Source: an uncultured Maribacter sp.
GTDB lineage: Bacteria; Bacteroidota; Bacteroidia; Flavobacteriales; Flavobacteriaceae
Direction: 5' to 3'
NCBI RefSeq assembly: GCF_947500985.1
Contig: NZ_CANMTX010000003.1
Span: forward strand, 186,001-250,000
Length of the DNA stretch: 64,000 nucleotides
The notes beneath the pieces were generated by a model that saw only the letters and a program-made list of their open reading frames with translations, did no database searches and was not told the origin of the DNA. Positions 36,037 through 44,466 of the stretch are shown one piece after another; the stretch's first letter is position 1, and each line of letters begins with the position of its first letter. The translations under genes were made by a program, and so were the position numbers.

Positions 36037-37107
36037 ATGAGTATTGCAACGAAAGATATCACAATAGAAAAGGTAAAAACCTCTAAAATTGACCAAGTAG
36101 ATTTTGACAATCTTGCTTTTGGATCTGTATTTTCAGACCACATGATGGTCTGTACCTATAAAAATGGTGCATGGGAAATGCCAACAATTACGCCTTACCA
36201 ACCAATTACGCTAGATCCATCTTCGAAGATTTTTCATTACGGACAATCTATTTTTGAAGGCATGAAAGCATATAAGGATGAAAATAATGATGTCTACCTA
36301 TTTAGACCATTAGAAAACCACAAGCGTTTTAATATTTCTGCGGAAAGAATGTGTATACCTCAAATTCCTGAAGATTACTTTATGGAGGGGCTAACTACGT
36401 TACTTAACCTAGACAAAGATTTTATACCTACTCAAGAAGGTAGTTCATTATATATAAGACCTTTTATGTTCGCTTCTGGAAATGGCTTTCATGCTTCACC
36501 AGCCGATGAATATAAATTCATTATCGCTTGTGCACCTTCTGGAGCATATTTTTCTGGTAAAGTAAAAGTACTTATTGAAGAGAAATATTCTAGATCAGCA
36601 AACGGTGGTGTTGGTTTCGCAAAAGCTGGCGGTAATTATGCTGGTCAATTTTACCCAACTCAATTAGCAGTAGCCAAAGGGTACAACCAAGTAATTTGGA
36701 CAGATGACACTACCCACGAATATATTGAAGAAGCGGGTGCAATGAATATCTTCATTAGAATTAATGATACCTTATTAACAGGACCAACAAGTGATCGTAT
36801 TCTTGATGGTATTACCAGAAAAAGTATTTTAGATATTGCTAAAGATCAAGGTATAAAAACCGAGGTTAGAAAAATTACGGTAAAAGAAGTTGTTGATGCA
36901 GCTAAAGATGGTTCTTTAAAAGAAATGTTCGGTGCGGGTACAGCAGCGGTTATTTCACCAATTGCCGGTTTCGGATTTAGAGATACAGATTATGAGTTGC
37001 CAGAGTTAGAAAATAGCTATGCACAACGACTAAAAAAAATTATAACAGATATACAGTACAATAAGTCTGAAGATAAGTTCGGATGGCGTTTTAAAGTAGA
37101 AGCATAA
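36037..37107 (+). CDS. ilvE: Branched-chain amino acid aminotransferase
   Basis: 356-residue PLP-dependent class IV aminotransferase, the long type. It converts the 2-keto acids of Val, Leu and Ile with glutamate. Motifs: HYGQSIFEGMKAY (about 67-79), YIRPFMFASG, GVGFAKAGGNYAGQFYPTQLA with the PLP lysine (about 189-209) and EAGAMNIFI (about 228). Monocistronic, with a very strong terminator. Confidence 0.96.
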   Translation: MSIATKDITIEKVKTSKIDQVDFDNLAFGSVFSDHMMVCTYKNGAWEMPTITPYQPITLDPSSKIFHYGQSIFEGMKAYKDENNDVYLFRPLENHKRFNISAERMCIPQIPEDYFMEGLTTLLNLDKDFIPTQEGSSLYIRPFMFASGNGFHASPADEYKFIIACAPSGAYFSGKVKVLIEEKYSRSANGGVGFAKAGGNYAGQFYPTQLAVAKGYNQVIWTDDTTHEYIEEAGAMNIFIRINDTLLTGPTSDRILDGITRKSILDIAKDQGIKTEVRKITVKEVVDAAKDGSLKEMFGAGTAAVISPIAGFGFRDTDYELPELENSYAQRLKKIITDIQYNKSEDKFGWRFKVEA

Positions 37108-37139
37108 AAAAAGGGGGCGAATCGCCCCCTTTTTTATTT
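37108..37139. terminator. Strong bidirectional terminator after ilvE
   Basis: Stem AAAGGGGGCG with CGCCCCCTTT, loop AAT, flanked by A and T runs; it lies between convergent genes. Confidence 0.93.
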
Positions 37140-37520
37140 ATCTAATATTACACCAATATTGGGTTTAGAATAATTAGGTCCTTTTAGCACCTTACCGTCT
37201 TCGCGGTAAATAGGTTTACCATCTTCGCCAAGTTTACTCATATTACTTCTTTGTATTTCATTGAACACCTCTTCAATTTTATACTGCATACCATGCTCTA
37301 AAATAGTACCGTATAATATATATAACATATCACCTAAAGCATCGGCAACCTCAACTAGATCATTATTCTGAGCTGCTTCAAAATACTCTTTATTCTCCTC
37401 ATCCATTAAATTGAAGCGCAACGTATTTTTTGCAGCTCCTAAATCTGCTATCATGTCTTCTGAAACACCTAGACCAAAAGAATTATGAAATTCTTCTACT
37501 GCTTTGATTTTGTTTTTCAT
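37134..37520 (-). CDS. MazG-like NTP pyrophosphohydrolase
   Basis: 128 residues from ATG at 37520 (MKNKIKAVEEFHNSFGLG). An all-alpha NTP-PPase with the metal-binding motifs EENKEYFEAA (about 39-48, ExxE) and EVADALGDMLY (about 56-66, ExxD), then NEIQRSNMSKLGEDGKPIYREDGKV (shortened). It probably hydrolyses a nucleoside or phosphoribosyl triphosphate to monophosphate and pyrophosphate; phosphoribosyl-ATP pyrophosphohydrolase-like. The upstream 48-codon extension is rejected because it runs over the divergent small gene. Confidence 0.88.
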   Translation of the reverse strand: MKNKIKAVEEFHNSFGLGVSEDMIADLGAAKNTLRFNLMDEENKEYFEAAQNNDLVEVADALGDMLYILYGTILEHGMQYKIEEVFNEIQRSNMSKLGEDGKPIYREDGKVLKGPNYSKPNIGVILDK

Positions 37521-37541
37521 CTTTATTATATTGATTTCCGT

Positions 37542-37549
37542 TAGCTTTG
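37542..37549 (+). promoter_or_regulatory. -7 box upstream of a small membrane protein gene
   Basis: TAGCTTTG, 17 bases before the ATG at 37566. The -33 element is unclear. Confidence 0.45.
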
Positions 37550-37565
37550 CGTAAAAATATGAAAT

Positions 37566-37754
37566 ATGTTTAGCACCGGACAAATCATTTTTGCAATCGC
37601 TTTTGCAGTGATTTTCGCCATTATTATTGTCATCACATACAAAAAGGACTTTAAATTGCACCAAAAAAATTACAAAGGCGTTAAATGGATTGGTGTCTTC
37701 TTTACACTATTCGTAGTTCTTCTGTTATTTATAAAGTTTTTCCTAAAAGAATAG
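37566..37754 (+). CDS. Small two-helix membrane protein
   Basis: 62 residues with two hydrophobic segments (about 5-23 and 42-59) joined by a basic loop (YKKDFKLHQKNYKGVK), both ends probably outside. Not a shadow of another gene. It has a TAGCTTTG box just upstream and is divergent from the MazG-like gene. I do not recognise a function. Confidence 0.75.
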   Translation: MFSTGQIIFAIAFAVIFAIIIVITYKKDFKLHQKNYKGVKWIGVFFTLFVVLLLFIKFFLKE

Positions 37755-37834
37755 TTAATTTTTTTCCTACACCACAAAAATTAACATTTTCACAACAAAA
37801 CACTGAATATCGTCGTTTAATATACCAAATACCG

Positions 37835-37842
37835 TAATTTTG
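37835..37842 (+). promoter_or_regulatory. -7 box for the small protein-crcB operon
   Basis: TAATTTTG with a TTTA stretch about 20 bases upstream, 30 bases before the ATG at 37872; an alternative GTG at 37860 also lies downstream of it. Confidence 0.5.
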
Positions 37843-37871
37843 CGTTATTCATCTATAAGGTGCAATATATT

Positions 37872-38051
37872 ATGACGACATTTCTTACAATTTTCTTAGT
37901 ATTAGTAGGTATTAACATTGCCTTGGTTGCGTTTAGCTTGATAAGTGTTTCTCAAAAATGGAAAAAACCATCTCAAAAATCAGTTAAACAACCAACTTCT
38001 GTAATCTATCCGTTAGATTTACTTACTACAAGCTACAAGAAAGCAGTTTAG
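37872..38051 (+). CDS. Small single-pass membrane protein upstream of crcB
   Basis: 59 residues: MTTFLTIFLVLVGINIALVAFSLI forms one transmembrane helix (shown in part), then a basic cytoplasmic tail (SVSQKWKKPSQKSVKQ) and a short conserved-looking end (VIYPLDLLTTSYKKAV). A GTG four codons upstream is an alternative start. It ends 18 bases before crcB and probably shares its transcript. The N-terminus resembles the 28-residue peptide at 22053-22139. Function unknown; a link with fluoride export is only contextual. Confidence 0.72.
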   Translation: MTTFLTIFLVLVGINIALVAFSLISVSQKWKKPSQKSVKQPTSVIYPLDLLTTSYKKAV

Positions 38052-38069
38052 TTTTTACCTTTATAAGGT

Positions 38070-38441
38070 ATGAAACAATTTTTACTGGTTTTTTTAGGCG
38101 GCGGTTTGGGTAGTATCTTAAGATACTATATATCAAAAAACTTGAACGCCTACTATTCAAATTTTTATCTAGGTACTTTTTTAGTCAATATTGTTGGTTG
38201 TCTTCTTATTGGCATATTAATAGGTCTCTCTCTCAAGAACAATTACATTTCAGAAAATCAAACTTTATTATTAGCCACCGGTTTCTGCGGGGGCTTTACT
38301 ACTTTTTCTACATTCGCATTAGAAAGCAACATTCTCCTTAAAGAATCTTCATTATTTCAAACATCCCTGTATATGGGCTTAAGTGTAGCGATTGGCATAC
38401 TAGCCATATCTCTAGGACTATGGATTTGCAAAATGTTATAG
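38070..38441 (+). CDS. crcB: Fluoride ion channel CrcB/Fluc
   Basis: 123-residue four-helix membrane protein that exports fluoride as a dual-topology dimer. The family hallmarks GGGLGSILRYYISK (about 9-22), GTFLVNIVGCLLIG (about 35-48) and GFCGGFTTFSTFALE (about 75-89, the pore Phe and sodium-site region) are present. A single copy suggests a homodimer. It follows the small membrane protein gene after 18 bases. No fluoride riboswitch was recognised upstream. Confidence 0.95.
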   Translation: MKQFLLVFLGGGLGSILRYYISKNLNAYYSNFYLGTFLVNIVGCLLIGILIGLSLKNNYISENQTLLLATGFCGGFTTFSTFALESNILLKESSLFQTSLYMGLSVAIGILAISLGLWICKML

Positions 38442-38613
38442 ATTTAACATTCACCATCCACTATTTTATTTTTATGCATTTTTTGAAGTATTTGCGATTT
38501 TATTAAACAATCGTCAAATAATTAGTTGTTTTTCTGACAATAATTCTATGATTATATATGAATCACATATCTAAATCCTAGGTATCTTCAATAAAATAAC
38601 CCATAATTAGCAA

Positions 38614-38634
38614 TACCCTAAAATTTTAGGGGTA
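38614..38634. promoter_or_regulatory. Inverted repeat upstream of the P-II gene (distal site)
   Basis: TACCCTAAAATTTTAGGGGTA: near-perfect palindrome centred at 38624, about 110 bases before the P-II start. It shares its ends with the sites at 38667-38688 and 55701-55722, so it is probably a regulator-binding site of nitrogen genes. Confidence 0.6.
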
Positions 38635-38666
38635 TATATTATGATACTGATAAAAATTTGCATTGA

Positions 38667-38688
38667 TACCCTAATATTTTTAGGGTGA
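38667..38688. promoter_or_regulatory. Inverted repeat upstream of the P-II gene (proximal site)
   Basis: TACCCTAATATTTTTAGGGT: second palindrome, about 53 bases (five helical turns) from the first, and overlapping the -33 region of the promoter with -7 box at 38703-38710. Confidence 0.6.
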
Positions 38689-38702
38689 GAAATATTTTAA
38701 CA

Positions 38703-38710
38703 TATATTTG
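38703..38710 (+). promoter_or_regulatory. -7 box of the P-II-amtB operon
   Basis: TATATTTG, 23 bases before the P-II ATG. No good -33 TTG is visible; the proximal palindrome covers that place, which fits activator control or steric repression. Confidence 0.55.
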
Positions 38711-38732
38711 GCAATATTAAAAACTTATTCAA

Positions 38733-39071
38733 ATGAAAAAAATCGAGGCAATTATCAGAAAATCAAAGTTTGACGATGTCAAAGAGGCGTTGCACAATAT
38801 TGAAGTTAACTTCTTTAGTTACTGGGATGTAACAGGAGTAGGAAATGAGAAACAAGGTCATGTTTATCGTGGCATTTCATATAGTACAACGGACATACAA
38901 CGAAGATATTTATCTATTGTAGTGTCTGATGACTTTCTTGAAAAAACAGTGAATTCTATTCTTGAATCTGCATATTCTGGTAATGTCGGCGATGGCAAAA
39001 TATTTGTTTCTGATGTTCAAGAAGCGTACAGAATTAGAACTAAGGAAAAAGGATTGGCAGGAATTAACTAA
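38733..39071 (+). CDS. glnK: P-II family nitrogen regulatory protein
   Basis: 112-residue trimeric 2-oxoglutarate/ATP/ADP sensor. N-terminal MKKIEAIIRKSKFDDVKEAL, a T-loop with VYRGISY (about 44-50, Tyr50 in the place of the modified Tyr51) and the C-terminal GDGKIFVSDVQEAYRIRT (about 86-104) identify it. It precedes amtB, so it is likely to gate the channel (GlnK-type role); the symbol rests on this context. The T-loop sequence after Tyr50 (STTDIQRRY) differs from the usual VVDFLPK, so modification is uncertain. Confidence 0.93.
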   Translation: MKKIEAIIRKSKFDDVKEALHNIEVNFFSYWDVTGVGNEKQGHVYRGISYSTTDIQRRYLSIVVSDDFLEKTVNSILESAYSGNVGDGKIFVSDVQEAYRIRTKEKGLAGIN

Positions 39072-39104
39072 ACTTAAAAATAAACCACTCAAAAAATTAT
39101 AAAT

Positions 39105-40385
39105 ATGAATGAAGTAACACAAGAATCGATGGACAAGGCTTTGGAAGCCATAAATGCCGACATGGGTGCATTATGGATTGTACTCGCCGGTATATTAGTC
39201 TTCTTTATGCAAGCCGGGTTTACTTTGGTAGAAGTTGGTTTTACCAGAAGTAAGAATACAGGAAATATTATCATGAAAAACTTAATGGATCTTGCAATTG
39301 GATCTCTTTTGTTTTGGGCCGTAGGATATGGTATCATGTATGGAAGTGATTTGGTATTAGGAGGATTATTTAGATCTAGCCCAACAGATCAAGGGTATTT
39401 CTTTTTTAGTGCAACAGACTGGTACAATTTATTCTTTCAAACGGTATTCTGTGCAACCGCAGCTACAATTGTTTCTGGAGCCGTGGCAGAAAGAACTAAG
39501 TTTTCTACTTATTTAATACTTTCAGCTGTCTTAACAACCTTAATATATCCAATTTCAGGAAGCTGGTACTGGCCTTTTGATGATGATGCATGGCTAAACA
39601 CTGCAGGTTTTATTGATTTTGCAGGATCTTCAGTTGTACACGCTGTTGGTGGTGGTGCTGCCTTGGTAGCAGCTATAATGGTTGGACCAAGAATTGGTAA
39701 ATATGTTGACGGAGAAGTAAAAGCTATTCCAGGTCATAATATGTTATTAGGATCACTCGGTGTATTTATACTATGGTTAGGTTGGTTTGGTTTCAACGGC
39801 GGATCTCAATTAGCTTGGGGTGGCGATGATACTATAGCGGCAGGTAGTGTAATAATAAATACTAATTTATCTGCAGCCATCGGTGCTATTGCAGCACTTT
39901 TCATGACTTGGTTAAGATATGGAAAACCTGATCTTTCAATGACTTTGAACGGTGCACTTGCTGGTTTAGTTGGTATAACCGCTGGTTGTGGAGCAGTAAA
40001 CGCATGGGGCGCAATTGCCATTGGTTTAGTTTGTGGTTTAGCTGTAGTACTTTCTATTGAACTATTAGATAAAAAATTAAAGATAGATGATCCTGTTGGA
40101 GCAATTTCTGTACATGGTACATGTGGTTTTCTTGGTACTGTATTAGTAGGGATCTTCGCTTTAGATGGTGGTCTATTATACGGTGGCGGAGCAAGCCTTC
40201 TTTGGGTACAAACTTATGGTTCTCTTGCCTATATTCTTTGGGCTGCCTTTGGAACATTTGTTGTGTTATTCATCTTAAAGAAAACAATCGGATTACGTGT
40301 TTCAAAACAAGATGAGATCGAAGGTTTAGATCTTACTGAGCATGGATTAGAAGCTTACCCAGAACACATCTCAAACGATAAATAA
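39105..40385 (+). CDS. amtB: Ammonium transporter
   Basis: 426-residue Amt family channel with eleven to twelve hydrophobic segments. The twin-histidine pore residues are in SSVVHAVGGGAALVAA (about 178) and SVHGTCGFLGTVLVG (about 335). The other hallmarks are GNIIMKNLMDLAIGSLLFW and FGFNGGSQLAWGG. A long N-terminal stretch (about 1-20) before helix 1 is not a clear signal peptide. It lies 33 bases after the P-II gene. Confidence 0.96.
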   Translation: MNEVTQESMDKALEAINADMGALWIVLAGILVFFMQAGFTLVEVGFTRSKNTGNIIMKNLMDLAIGSLLFWAVGYGIMYGSDLVLGGLFRSSPTDQGYFFFSATDWYNLFFQTVFCATAATIVSGAVAERTKFSTYLILSAVLTTLIYPISGSWYWPFDDDAWLNTAGFIDFAGSSVVHAVGGGAALVAAIMVGPRIGKYVDGEVKAIPGHNMLLGSLGVFILWLGWFGFNGGSQLAWGGDDTIAAGSVIINTNLSAAIGAIAALFMTWLRYGKPDLSMTLNGALAGLVGITAGCGAVNAWGAIAIGLVCGLAVVLSIELLDKKLKIDDPVGAISVHGTCGFLGTVLVGIFALDGGLLYGGGASLLWVQTYGSLAYILWAAFGTFVVLFILKKTIGLRVSKQDEIEGLDLTEHGLEAYPEHISNDK

Positions 40386-40394
40386 CAAAAAAAT

Positions 40395-40420
40395 ACGGAG
40401 CGTTTTGCAGAACGCTCCGT
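40395..40420 (+). other. Hairpin between amtB and the porin gene
   Basis: Perfect stem ACGGAGCGTT (40395-40404) with AACGCTCCGT, loop TTGCAG. On the plus strand it has no T run after it, so it is not a good terminator in that direction. It may partly attenuate or protect the P-II-amtB message before the porin gene. Confidence 0.6.
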
Positions 40421-40484
40421 TACATAACCTTATCAATAAATCACTCAAATTAATTCATCCCCAAAGGGATAAAAATCAAAATTT

Positions 40485-41501
40485 ATGAAAACGATTATAA
40501 ATACAAAGTACGTGAAAAATATTTTCGCAACAGGTCTTATGATTTTTGCAGCTGCTGGTGTAGTAGCTCAAGAAGAGGAAGAAGAGAAAAAAATAAGCAT
40601 TAGTGGTTCTGTTGATGCTTATTATCAAACAAATTTAAGCGCCTCAGATGCTACTCCTCAATCTTTTGGCAGCTCTTTTGCAAACGAATTAGGTTTTGCT
40701 TTAGGTATGGCAAACTTTGTTGCTGCTTATGAAGGCGAAAAAACAGGTGTTGTCGCTGATGTAGTTTTTGGACCAAGAGGAGATGAAGCTGTTGGAGGTT
40801 ATAATCTAAATCAACTTTATGCATACTGGAATGTATCTGAAGGTACCACGTTAACTATGGGTAGATTTAATACTTATTTAGGTTACGAAGTAATTTCGCC
40901 AGTAGGTAACTTTAACTACAGTACTTCATACTTATTTTCTAACGGACCTTTCTCGCACGTTGGTTTAAAAGCTGATTTTGCACTTTCAGATGATTTTAGC
41001 TTAATGTTAGCTATAATGAACGTAACTGATACGAACAATAACTTAACTGGTGCTTACTCTGCAGGTGCTCAATTAGGGTATTCAGGACAGTACCTGAACT
41101 TCTACTACGATGGTGGTGAAGCTTTAGGCTTTGAAATTGACTATACAGGTGGTTTTGATCTTTCTGAAGATCTTTTCTTAGGAATAAATGCAGCTTATGC
41201 TGATAACGATGGTGCAGGTTTCTCAGGTGTAGCGCTTTATCCACAATACGCAACTTCAGATGATTTCTCAATAGGTTTAAGAGGTGAATACTTTGCTGTT
41301 GATTTAGATGATCCTGCAATTGACAACCCAAGTGTATTGGGATTAACTTTAACAGGTAGCTATTCAGTAGATAACTTAACAATTAAGCCAGAAATCAGAT
41401 TAGATTCTTGGGGTAGTGATGTTGAGCCTTACTTCGATGCAGATGGTGCAGCTTCTAAAAGCTTATCTTCTTTCTTAGTAGCAGCTGTTTACTCTTTCTA
41501 A
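40485..41501 (+). CDS. Outer-membrane porin-like beta-barrel protein
   Basis: 338 residues with a signal peptide ending after VVAQ (about 29), an acidic/Lys linker (EEEEEKKISI) and a beta-barrel with alternating hydrophobic pattern ending in FLVAAVYSF, the terminal aromatic signature. Motifs such as GSVDAYYQTN, AYWNVSEGTTLTMGRFNTYLGYE and GPFSHVGLKADF match Bacteroidetes putative porins found behind amtB. Its likely role is passage of small nitrogen solutes. The gene is 99 bases after amtB, with a hairpin between them. Confidence 0.85.
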   Translation: MKTIINTKYVKNIFATGLMIFAAAGVVAQEEEEEKKISISGSVDAYYQTNLSASDATPQSFGSSFANELGFALGMANFVAAYEGEKTGVVADVVFGPRGDEAVGGYNLNQLYAYWNVSEGTTLTMGRFNTYLGYEVISPVGNFNYSTSYLFSNGPFSHVGLKADFALSDDFSLMLAIMNVTDTNNNLTGAYSAGAQLGYSGQYLNFYYDGGEALGFEIDYTGGFDLSEDLFLGINAAYADNDGAGFSGVALYPQYATSDDFSIGLRGEYFAVDLDDPAIDNPSVLGLTLTGSYSVDNLTIKPEIRLDSWGSDVEPYFDADGAASKSLSSFLVAAVYSF

Positions 41502-41545
41502 GTAGTTAATAATATTAATGGTTGATTTTATAGTTTAAGTTTTAA

Positions 41546-41578
41546 AACCTCGGCAATACCTGCCGAGGTTTTTTTATT
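41546..41578. terminator. Terminator after the porin gene
   Basis: Stem AACCTCGGCA (41546-41555) with TGCCGAGGTT, loop ATACC, followed by T run; the minus-strand gene also ends here. Confidence 0.9.
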
Positions 41579-41586
41579 TTTGCACC

Positions 41587-42231
41587 CTAGTGATCAAATG
41601 CCTTCACCCCAGCTTTTATAGCAGTATTTAAATTATTTACTGCTGGCACCAAAGGGCAACTAAATTTCTTGTTATAAGCACAGTACGGGTTATAGGCTTT
41701 ATTAAAATCTAAAATAATTGTATTACCATCCGGTATTCTTAAATCTAAATAACGACCACCACCATAAGTTTCTTCGCCGTTCGTATTATCAGTAAAAGGC
41801 AAAAACAAATAGTCTTCGTATTTATCTTGAGTAATTAAATCCGGAGATTGATAAATTTCCAATTCATGCGCTTTTCCATTAATAGAAAACTTTGCAATAG
41901 CATAAACAACCTCTGTAGACTCTCTATCAGTTGTAGTCGGCATTGAAAATGGCAATGCTTCAGGTGTTCTAATAAATTCCGCCTCAATTACATAATTAGT
42001 ATCTGGAGCAAAGAAATCTAAAGTTTCAAATTTAATTCGGAAACGATCTGCTAACGGAGAAGTTTCAGGGTCCTTAAATTCAGCATTTAATTCCTTTTGA
42101 AACAATAAAATATCAGCTAATTTATCTGAAGTTACGGCAGATGTTATATCATTCTTTACATCATGATATTTCTTTTCTTGTCCGCATGAAACAAACATTC
42201 CTAAAACCAAAACAGCAATACATAATCTCAT
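41587..42231 (-). CDS. DUF1684 lipoprotein
   Basis: 214 residues from ATG at 42231 (MRLCIAVLVLGMFVSCGQE) with lipobox Cys16. The DUF1684 hallmark runs through the second half: YGGGRYLDLRIPDGNTIILDF and NKAYNPYCAYNKKFSCPLVP (shortened), with conserved Cys pair and Pro residues. Function unknown; the fold is beta-rich. The seven codons before this ATG lie over the -7 box (42250-42257) and are rejected. Confidence 0.87.
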   Translation of the reverse strand: MRLCIAVLVLGMFVSCGQEKKYHDVKNDITSAVTSDKLADILLFQKELNAEFKDPETSPLADRFRIKFETLDFFAPDTNYVIEAEFIRTPEALPFSMPTTTDRESTEVVYAIAKFSINGKAHELEIYQSPDLITQDKYEDYLFLPFTDNTNGEETYGGGRYLDLRIPDGNTIILDFNKAYNPYCAYNKKFSCPLVPAVNNLNTAIKAGVKAFDH

Positions 42232-42249
42232 ATCTCTAACTTTACCTTT

Positions 42250-42257
42250 CAAAAATA
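42250..42257 (-). promoter_or_regulatory. -7 box of the DUF1684 gene
   Basis: TATTTTTG on the minus strand; transcription would start just before the ATG at 42231, which decides the start. Confidence 0.5.
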
Positions 42258-42320
42258 CAATTTATTCATTGTACCTTTTTTTACATATAATCGTACTTTA
42301 GAACCTTATACTTTTTAAAT

Positions 42321-43064
42321 ATGAAATTTACCTATATTTTACCGCTATTTCTAATCATCTTATTAAGCTGTCAAGAGAAAAAATCTACAGTTGAAACAGA
42401 AATAATCACTGAAGATATTAGAATAATGCCCGAGCTAAATCCTGAAAGTTACAATGTTGCTTTCCTGATAATGGATGGTACTTTCAATACTGAATTTACT
42501 GCACCTTTCGATATTTTTCAGCATACTAAGTTTAGAGAAGGCATAAAGGCTATGAATACTTTTACCGTTGCAAATACCTTAGAACCTATAACCACTTTTG
42601 AAGGTGTCCGTATTCTACCAGATTACGATTACACGAAAGACGATTTACCTCAAATAGACATATTGGTAGTACCAAGTGCTGAGCATTCAATGGATAGCGA
42701 TTTGAATGACACAGCTATGATAGATTTCATAAAAAAGGTTGATAAGAGCGCCTTGTATATGACTAGTCATTGCGACGGAGCATTCCCTTTGGCAAAAGCG
42801 GGAATTTTAGATTCGGTTGCTTCAACGACTTTTCCTAGTGATGTTGAAAATTATAGAAAAATGTTTCCTAACCTAAATATAAAAGACAATGTACTATTCG
42901 TTCACGACGGAAAATATATAACCTCTGCAGGTGGTGCAAAAAGTTTTGAAGCTGCACTATACTTATGTGAAGTTTTATACGGAAAAGAAATTACCAAATC
43001 TCTAGCTAAAGGTTTAGTTATTGATTGGGATGTAGAAAAAGTACCACATCTTACTGTTCAATAA
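42321..43064 (+). CDS. DJ-1/PfpI family lipoprotein
   Basis: 247 residues. Lipobox at Cys17 (LLSC), then a glutamine-amidotransferase-like DJ-1/PfpI domain (about 45-235) of the AraC-N-terminal/ThiJ type. The nucleophile elbow is TSHCDGAFPLAKAG with Cys at about 151, and SAGGAKSFEAALYLCE follows. Attachment to the outer membrane or periplasm is unusual for this family. Its end overlaps the converging gene by 14 bases. Confidence 0.86.
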   Translation: MKFTYILPLFLIILLSCQEKKSTVETEIITEDIRIMPELNPESYNVAFLIMDGTFNTEFTAPFDIFQHTKFREGIKAMNTFTVANTLEPITTFEGVRILPDYDYTKDDLPQIDILVVPSAEHSMDSDLNDTAMIDFIKKVDKSALYMTSHCDGAFPLAKAGILDSVASTTFPSDVENYRKMFPNLNIKDNVLFVHDGKYITSAGGAKSFEAALYLCEVLYGKEITKSLAKGLVIDWDVEKVPHLTVQ

Positions 43065-44466
43065 CATCATATCTGGCACCTTTCAGGTACTTTTCAATCA
43101 TCTCGTTAAACTCAGGCATAATTTTAAACAATGATGTATGTTCAATAGCATATAACTCCTGCTTATCCGAGTATCCGGTTTTTAAAAGTTCTTCTAAGTA
43201 GAATAATGCCGTACCGTAATCTTCCATTTTAGAACTAGCAGATATCACATTTAAGTAACCTTCATGTTCTAATGGAGCCGTAATGGTTTTTATCATGTAT
43301 AGTAAATTTAAAGCCTCCCAATCTACCTTTTCATCTGCAGCTATAAAGTCGATATTATCAGAGACCAAGGCATTAATATACCCTCTTAACCTACTTGACA
43401 TTTGGCGTTCAAACAAGTTAGAACTCTTATCTAATTTATTCAATTCTTCCATCTGAAAATTCCACCAACCTAAGTTTGCATAGTTATAAGAAATAATATC
43501 TTCTTCCAAGTAATAACTATAATCCTCTTTAGTAAACGATTCTTTTAAAAAGTAGCTGTTTTGACTTCTATTAGCCTGCCTAAAAGAAGTACTACGTTTT
43601 AGAACTTTTTTAGAAGACTTTAGAGAATCTAATTTCATTAAAGGATAGAAAATTTTCTCCATATCTGACATTTGATACGTCGCTAAAAGTGGTTTCTGGT
43701 TTGACACACTATTATTTACATCTACCAAAAACTCATTGTATGAACTTTTTATTAAACTATCGTTTCGTTCTAAATAGCCCTTTGCCATACTAGTCAATGT
43801 TAACATTCTAAATGCCTTCGCAATAGTTTCTTTTTCTGGAAGATTTCTAGCTCCATCAAACACCAATAACTCATTTGGGAATTTTAATTTATTTAGCACC
43901 TGCTTAGTATTGTACATAGAGGTAAAATTATAATCTGACCTATTGACCAAACCAATAAACTGAAAAGGTTGTTTCGTATTCAAAATTTCTACATTACCCA
44001 CAGATGCCCCAATAGAAATAACACCTTTTATTTCTCGAATGAAGGTTGGTAAAATAGATGCGAACATTGCACCGCTATCAAACCCTGCAGTATATGTGCG
44101 ATTTTTTGCGGTAGGTATTGTATTGAAAACAGCATTAAACATTCTATTCGCAATAAGTACGTTTTCAGATATAGCGAGTGTATCACTAAGATTATTAGAA
44201 CTAGCCAACACATAGCCTTCTTGTTCTGCTGCATTAATCAATATTGACACCGCTGCCTTTCCCTTCCCCTTTAAATCCATCACAAAAGCAACAGGCCAAG
44301 GTCTATTAACCTCAAAATTAGAAGGTAAATAAAGTGAGTACGTTTCATTTACAGTATCATTTACAACTAAATTCTCTGTAATGGCACCTCTCAAAAGTCT
44401 AAGCTCTTGAGAACACACAACCGAAGAAATTAAAACGAAAGCAAGGAGTAGTATTTTTTTCATCAT
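43051..44466 (-). CDS. Exported alpha/beta-hydrolase-like protein
   Basis: 471 residues with a signal peptide ending after VCSQ (about 19). The first half (about 35-200) looks like an alpha/beta-hydrolase fold (YSLYLPSNFEVNRPWPVAFVMD, strand-loop-helix AGFDSGAMFASILP near 125). The nucleophile elbow reads G-F-D-S-G, so the usual Ser place is Asp, and the triad cannot be assigned with certainty. The second half (about 250-460) is helical and TPR-like (DYGTALFYLEELLKTGYSDKQEL). Convergent with the DJ-1 gene. The substrate is unknown and enzyme activity may be absent. Confidence 0.72.
   Translation of the reverse strand: MMKKILLLAFVLISSVVCSQELRLLRGAITENLVVNDTVNETYSLYLPSNFEVNRPWPVAFVMDLKGKGKAAVSILINAAEQEGYVLASSNNLSDTLAISENVLIANRMFNAVFNTIPTAKNRTYTAGFDSGAMFASILPTFIREIKGVISIGASVGNVEILNTKQPFQFIGLVNRSDYNFTSMYNTKQVLNKLKFPNELLVFDGARNLPEKETIAKAFRMLTLTSMAKGYLERNDSLIKSSYNEFLVDVNNSVSNQKPLLATYQMSDMEKIFYPLMKLDSLKSSKKVLKRSTSFRQANRSQNSYFLKESFTKEDYSYYLEEDIISYNYANLGWWNFQMEELNKLDKSSNLFERQMSSRLRGYINALVSDNIDFIAADEKVDWEALNLLYMIKTITAPLEHEGYLNVISASSKMEDYGTALFYLEELLKTGYSDKQELYAIEHTSLFKIMPEFNEMIEKYLKGARYDVIEQ

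Noticed and set aside
37755-37871. Fluoride riboswitch upstream of crcB
   Set aside because: No crcB-motif pairing (conserved GGNGAUGG and pseudoknot) was recognised; the leader is short and AT-rich.
38703-38732. Sigma-54 (-24/-12) promoter upstream of the P-II gene
   Set aside because: A TTGGC is present, but GC is missing at the needed ten-base spacing; the TATATTTG box explains the site better.
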